Part shown: positions 5,224 to 6,791 of the stretch, piece by piece
How positions within the stretch are numbered: the first letter of the stretch is position 1
Layout of the letters: every line of letters starts with the position of its first letter
DNA from: a bacterium
GTDB taxonomy: Bacteria; Cyanobacteriota; Vampirovibrionia; Gastranaerophilales; Gastranaerophilaceae
DNA length: 6,791 nt
Assembly (NCBI GenBank): GCA_017995595.1
Contig: JAGOIO010000076.1
Coordinates: 1 to 6,791, forward strand
Direction: 5' to 3'
Program-made: the position numbers and the translations under genes
The notes under the pieces: generated by a model
Told to the model about the DNA's origin: nothing
Databases searched by the model: none
What the model saw: the letters and a program-made list of their open reading frames with translations, nothing else

Positions 5224-6024
5224 ATGCATAATTTACCTCAACATTATCAACTTGGTTTGTTTATAACTTTTTTAGCAGGAATGACAACTGTTTTAGGTGG
5301 TTGTTTAACATTTATAATAAAAAAAGATAATTTAAAAGCGTTATCTGTCGGTCTTGGTTTGTCCGCAGGTGTTATGATTTATTTGGGATTAACCGAAGTT
5401 ATAAATGATTCTAATGAATTACTATCAAAGTATTTTCCAAACTCTGCACAATGGTTAGTATTTGCAGGCTTTTTTGTTGGTATATTAGTTGCGGTGTTGT
5501 TAGATTGTGCAATTCCTGACCATATTGACGAAGATTTATTTGTAAATCAAAAAGACTGTGTTCATGATGCTCACAGAATTAAAAGAGCTGGTCTTTTAAC
5601 TGCTATTGCAATTTCTATGCATAATTTTCCTGAAGGTTTGAGTACCTTTTTTATGACAACTCAAAATGTTACAATAGGTATTTCTGTTGCATTAGCTATT
5701 GCGATACATAATATTCCTGCAGGTATTGCTATTGCTTTGCCAATTTATCATGCAACTGCAAAGAAAAGATTGGCAATACTTTATTCTTTCCTTTCAGGTA
5801 TTTCAGAACTTGTTGGTGCTTTAATAGGTTTGTTCTTGTTACAAACAGTTCTTCCACAAATGGCTGTCGGATTTATTTTTGCTTCAGTTGCAGGTATTTT
5901 GATTTATATATCGTTTGATACATTATTACCTTTGTCAAGAGAATATGGCGACGGACACTATTCAATATTTGGTGTTATTTCAGGTATATTCTTAATATGG
6001 CTAAGTTTGATGTTCATAAAATAA
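5224..6024 (+). CDS. ZIP family divalent metal transporter, ZupT-like
   Basis: An inner-membrane ZIP-family permease that would import divalent metals such as zinc, iron or manganese. Of 266 residues, hydrophobic segments lie near 10-32, 38-60, 77-95, 122-145, 149-173, 183-206, 212-232 and 246-265, matching the eight-helix ZIP plan. Helix 4 has H133-N-F-P-E137-G, the canonical metal motif. Helix 5 has H162-N-I-P-A166-G, where ZupT has HNIPEG, so one metal-binding glutamate is replaced by alanine. Helix 6 keeps the SGISE (E195) motif. The loop between helices 3 and 4 (about 98-117) is rich in Asp/His/Cys (PDHIDED, DCVHDAH) and may bind metal. It closely parallels E. coli ZupT in motif order, but I leave the symbol blank because of the missing glutamate. 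It is divergent from the DUF2023-like gene and followed closely by an MFS transporter gene, probably in one operon. Confidence 0.93.
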   Translation: MHNLPQHYQLGLFITFLAGMTTVLGGCLTFIIKKDNLKALSVGLGLSAGVMIYLGLTEVINDSNELLSKYFPNSAQWLVFAGFFVGILVAVLLDCAIPDHIDEDLFVNQKDCVHDAHRIKRAGLLTAIAISMHNFPEGLSTFFMTTQNVTIGISVALAIAIHNIPAGIAIALPIYHATAKKRLAILYSFLSGISELVGALIGLFLLQTVLPQMAVGFIFASVAGILIYISFDTLLPLSREYGDGHYSIFGVISGIFLIWLSLMFIK

Positions 6025-6045
6025 TTTATGATTAGTGAGTGGTTT

Positions 6046-6791
6046 ATGAAAGATAGTACAAATTCTAAAAAAGCGATAACCTGGCTTTCTTTAGCACATT
6101 TTACAAGTGATACCTATGCGGGTTTTCTAAATCCTATTATGCCTTTTATTGCTGTGAAAATAGGGATTACTATGGCTGTTGCGACAGTAATTATGAGTAT
6201 TGCTCAAATTTGTGCTTCTATTTTTCAACCGATATTTGGCTTTTGGGCTGATAATATTTATAAAAGAACATTTATATTTTGGGGATTGTTATTTGAAACA
6301 ATGTTTATTCCAATAGCACCTCAAGCAAACAATATTTTTATTTTAACTTTATGCATAATTTTAGGAAATCTGGGGGGAAGCTTCTTTCACCCGCAAGCAT
6401 TAGGGTTTGTCGGAAAATTTGTAAAAGGTGAAAATTTTATACAAACTATGGCTATGTTTATAAGTGTAGGAACTATAGGGTTTGCTTTTGGACCTTTATT
6501 ATCTTCTCTTATTACGCAACATTTTGGGCTTACTAAAATAATTTATACTTCCATAGTAGGTTTAGTGTTAGCCTTTCTTATGTTCAAGTGCGTTCCAAAG
6601 CTTTCTTTAAATCCTGTAAAACCTGTAAAGAAACAGTTTTTTAAAACTTTTAGAATTATTTTATCAAATAAATTCATGTTAATTCTTATAGTTATTGCTA
6701 TGATGAAATCTTTAATAACAAATAGCTGTACAATATTATTACCTTTCTTGTGGAAAAGTTTGGGGTATAAACCAACTTATATAGGAACAGC
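6046..6791 (+). CDS. MFS transporter, fosmidomycin-resistance (Fsr)-like, 3' truncated by window edge
   Basis: The N-terminal part (about 248 residues) of a major facilitator superfamily exporter; the frame is open to the right edge. The first helix carries HFTSDTYAGFLNPIMPF, like the H...D.Y.G.LP..LP signature of Fsr-type transporters. It is followed by FQPIFGFWAD and a basic loop KR (motif A variant), then GGSFFHPQALGF, matching the G.FHP.A motif of that subfamily, and SVGTIGFAFGPLL. Hydrophobic helices continue to the end. Two in-frame starts exist: ATG 6028, 3 bp after the ZIP stop with no Shine-Dalgarno, and ATG 6046, preceded by GTGAGTGG, which I prefer slightly. Either way the gene directly follows the ZIP transporter with no terminator between, suggesting co-transcription. 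The substrate cannot be read from sequence; the Fsr subfamily name does not prove drug export. Confidence 0.88.
   Translation, partial: MKDSTNSKKAITWLSLAHFTSDTYAGFLNPIMPFIAVKIGITMAVATVIMSIAQICASIFQPIFGFWADNIYKRTFIFWGLLFETMFIPIAPQANNIFILTLCIILGNLGGSFFHPQALGFVGKFVKGENFIQTMAMFISVGTIGFAFGPLLSSLITQHFGLTKIIYTSIVGLVLAFLMFKCVPKLSLNPVKPVKKQFFKTFRIILSNKFMLILIVIAMMKSLITNSCTILLPFLWKSLGYKPTYIGT

Overview
This is a low-GC (roughly 30% by eye) bacterial window with seven complete protein genes, two genes cut by the window edges, and three clear intrinsic-terminator hairpins. A flagellar/type III export protein lies beside FliA-like sigma factors, and the glycine decarboxylase P-protein is of the split (GcvPB) type. 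With the DUF2023-like protein and the strong AT bias, this suggests an anaerobic or gut-type, possibly flagellated Gram-negative lineage. My best guess is a non-photosynthetic cyanobacterial relative (Melainabacteria/Vampirovibrionia, Gastranaerophilales). That is inference from overall style, not from a marker gene, and other AT-rich flagellated phyla remain possible.

Left part (1-1445): the C-terminal two-thirds of an FlhB-type export-gate switch protein runs in from the left edge. Its stop overlaps the start of a small FliA-like sigma factor (ATGA overlap), so secretion/flagellar assembly and sigma-directed transcription appear to be translationally coupled. A perfect 14-bp hairpin ends this unit and also the convergent unit from the right.

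Middle (1445-3640): on the minus strand a second FliA-like sigma factor is followed 20 bp later by gcvPB (glycine decarboxylase subunit 2). The two sigma factors are clearly paralogous and flank gcvPB in opposite orientations. No gcvT, gcvH or gcvPA is visible. Divergent from the second sigma factor is a tandem-domain universal stress protein whose first nucleotide-binding motif is nearly canonical and whose second is degenerate.

Right part (4496-6791): a gene-free stretch of 300 bases holds two hairpins, both better read as minus-strand terminators. A DUF2023-like small protein follows on the minus strand. Divergent from it is a ZupT-like ZIP metal transporter with an unusual Ala in its second metal motif. 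Close behind that is the start of an MFS exporter of the fosmidomycin-resistance (Fsr) type, cut by the right edge. The DUF2023/ZIP pair suggests a metal-related theme here.

No CRISPR array, tRNA, rRNA, insertion sequence or attachment site was seen. The most interesting points are the paralogous sigma pair around gcvPB, the NPIH variant of the FlhB autocleavage motif, the HNIPAG variant of the ZIP motif, and an unassigned minus-strand terminator at 4505-4534 that may mark an unannotated transcript.
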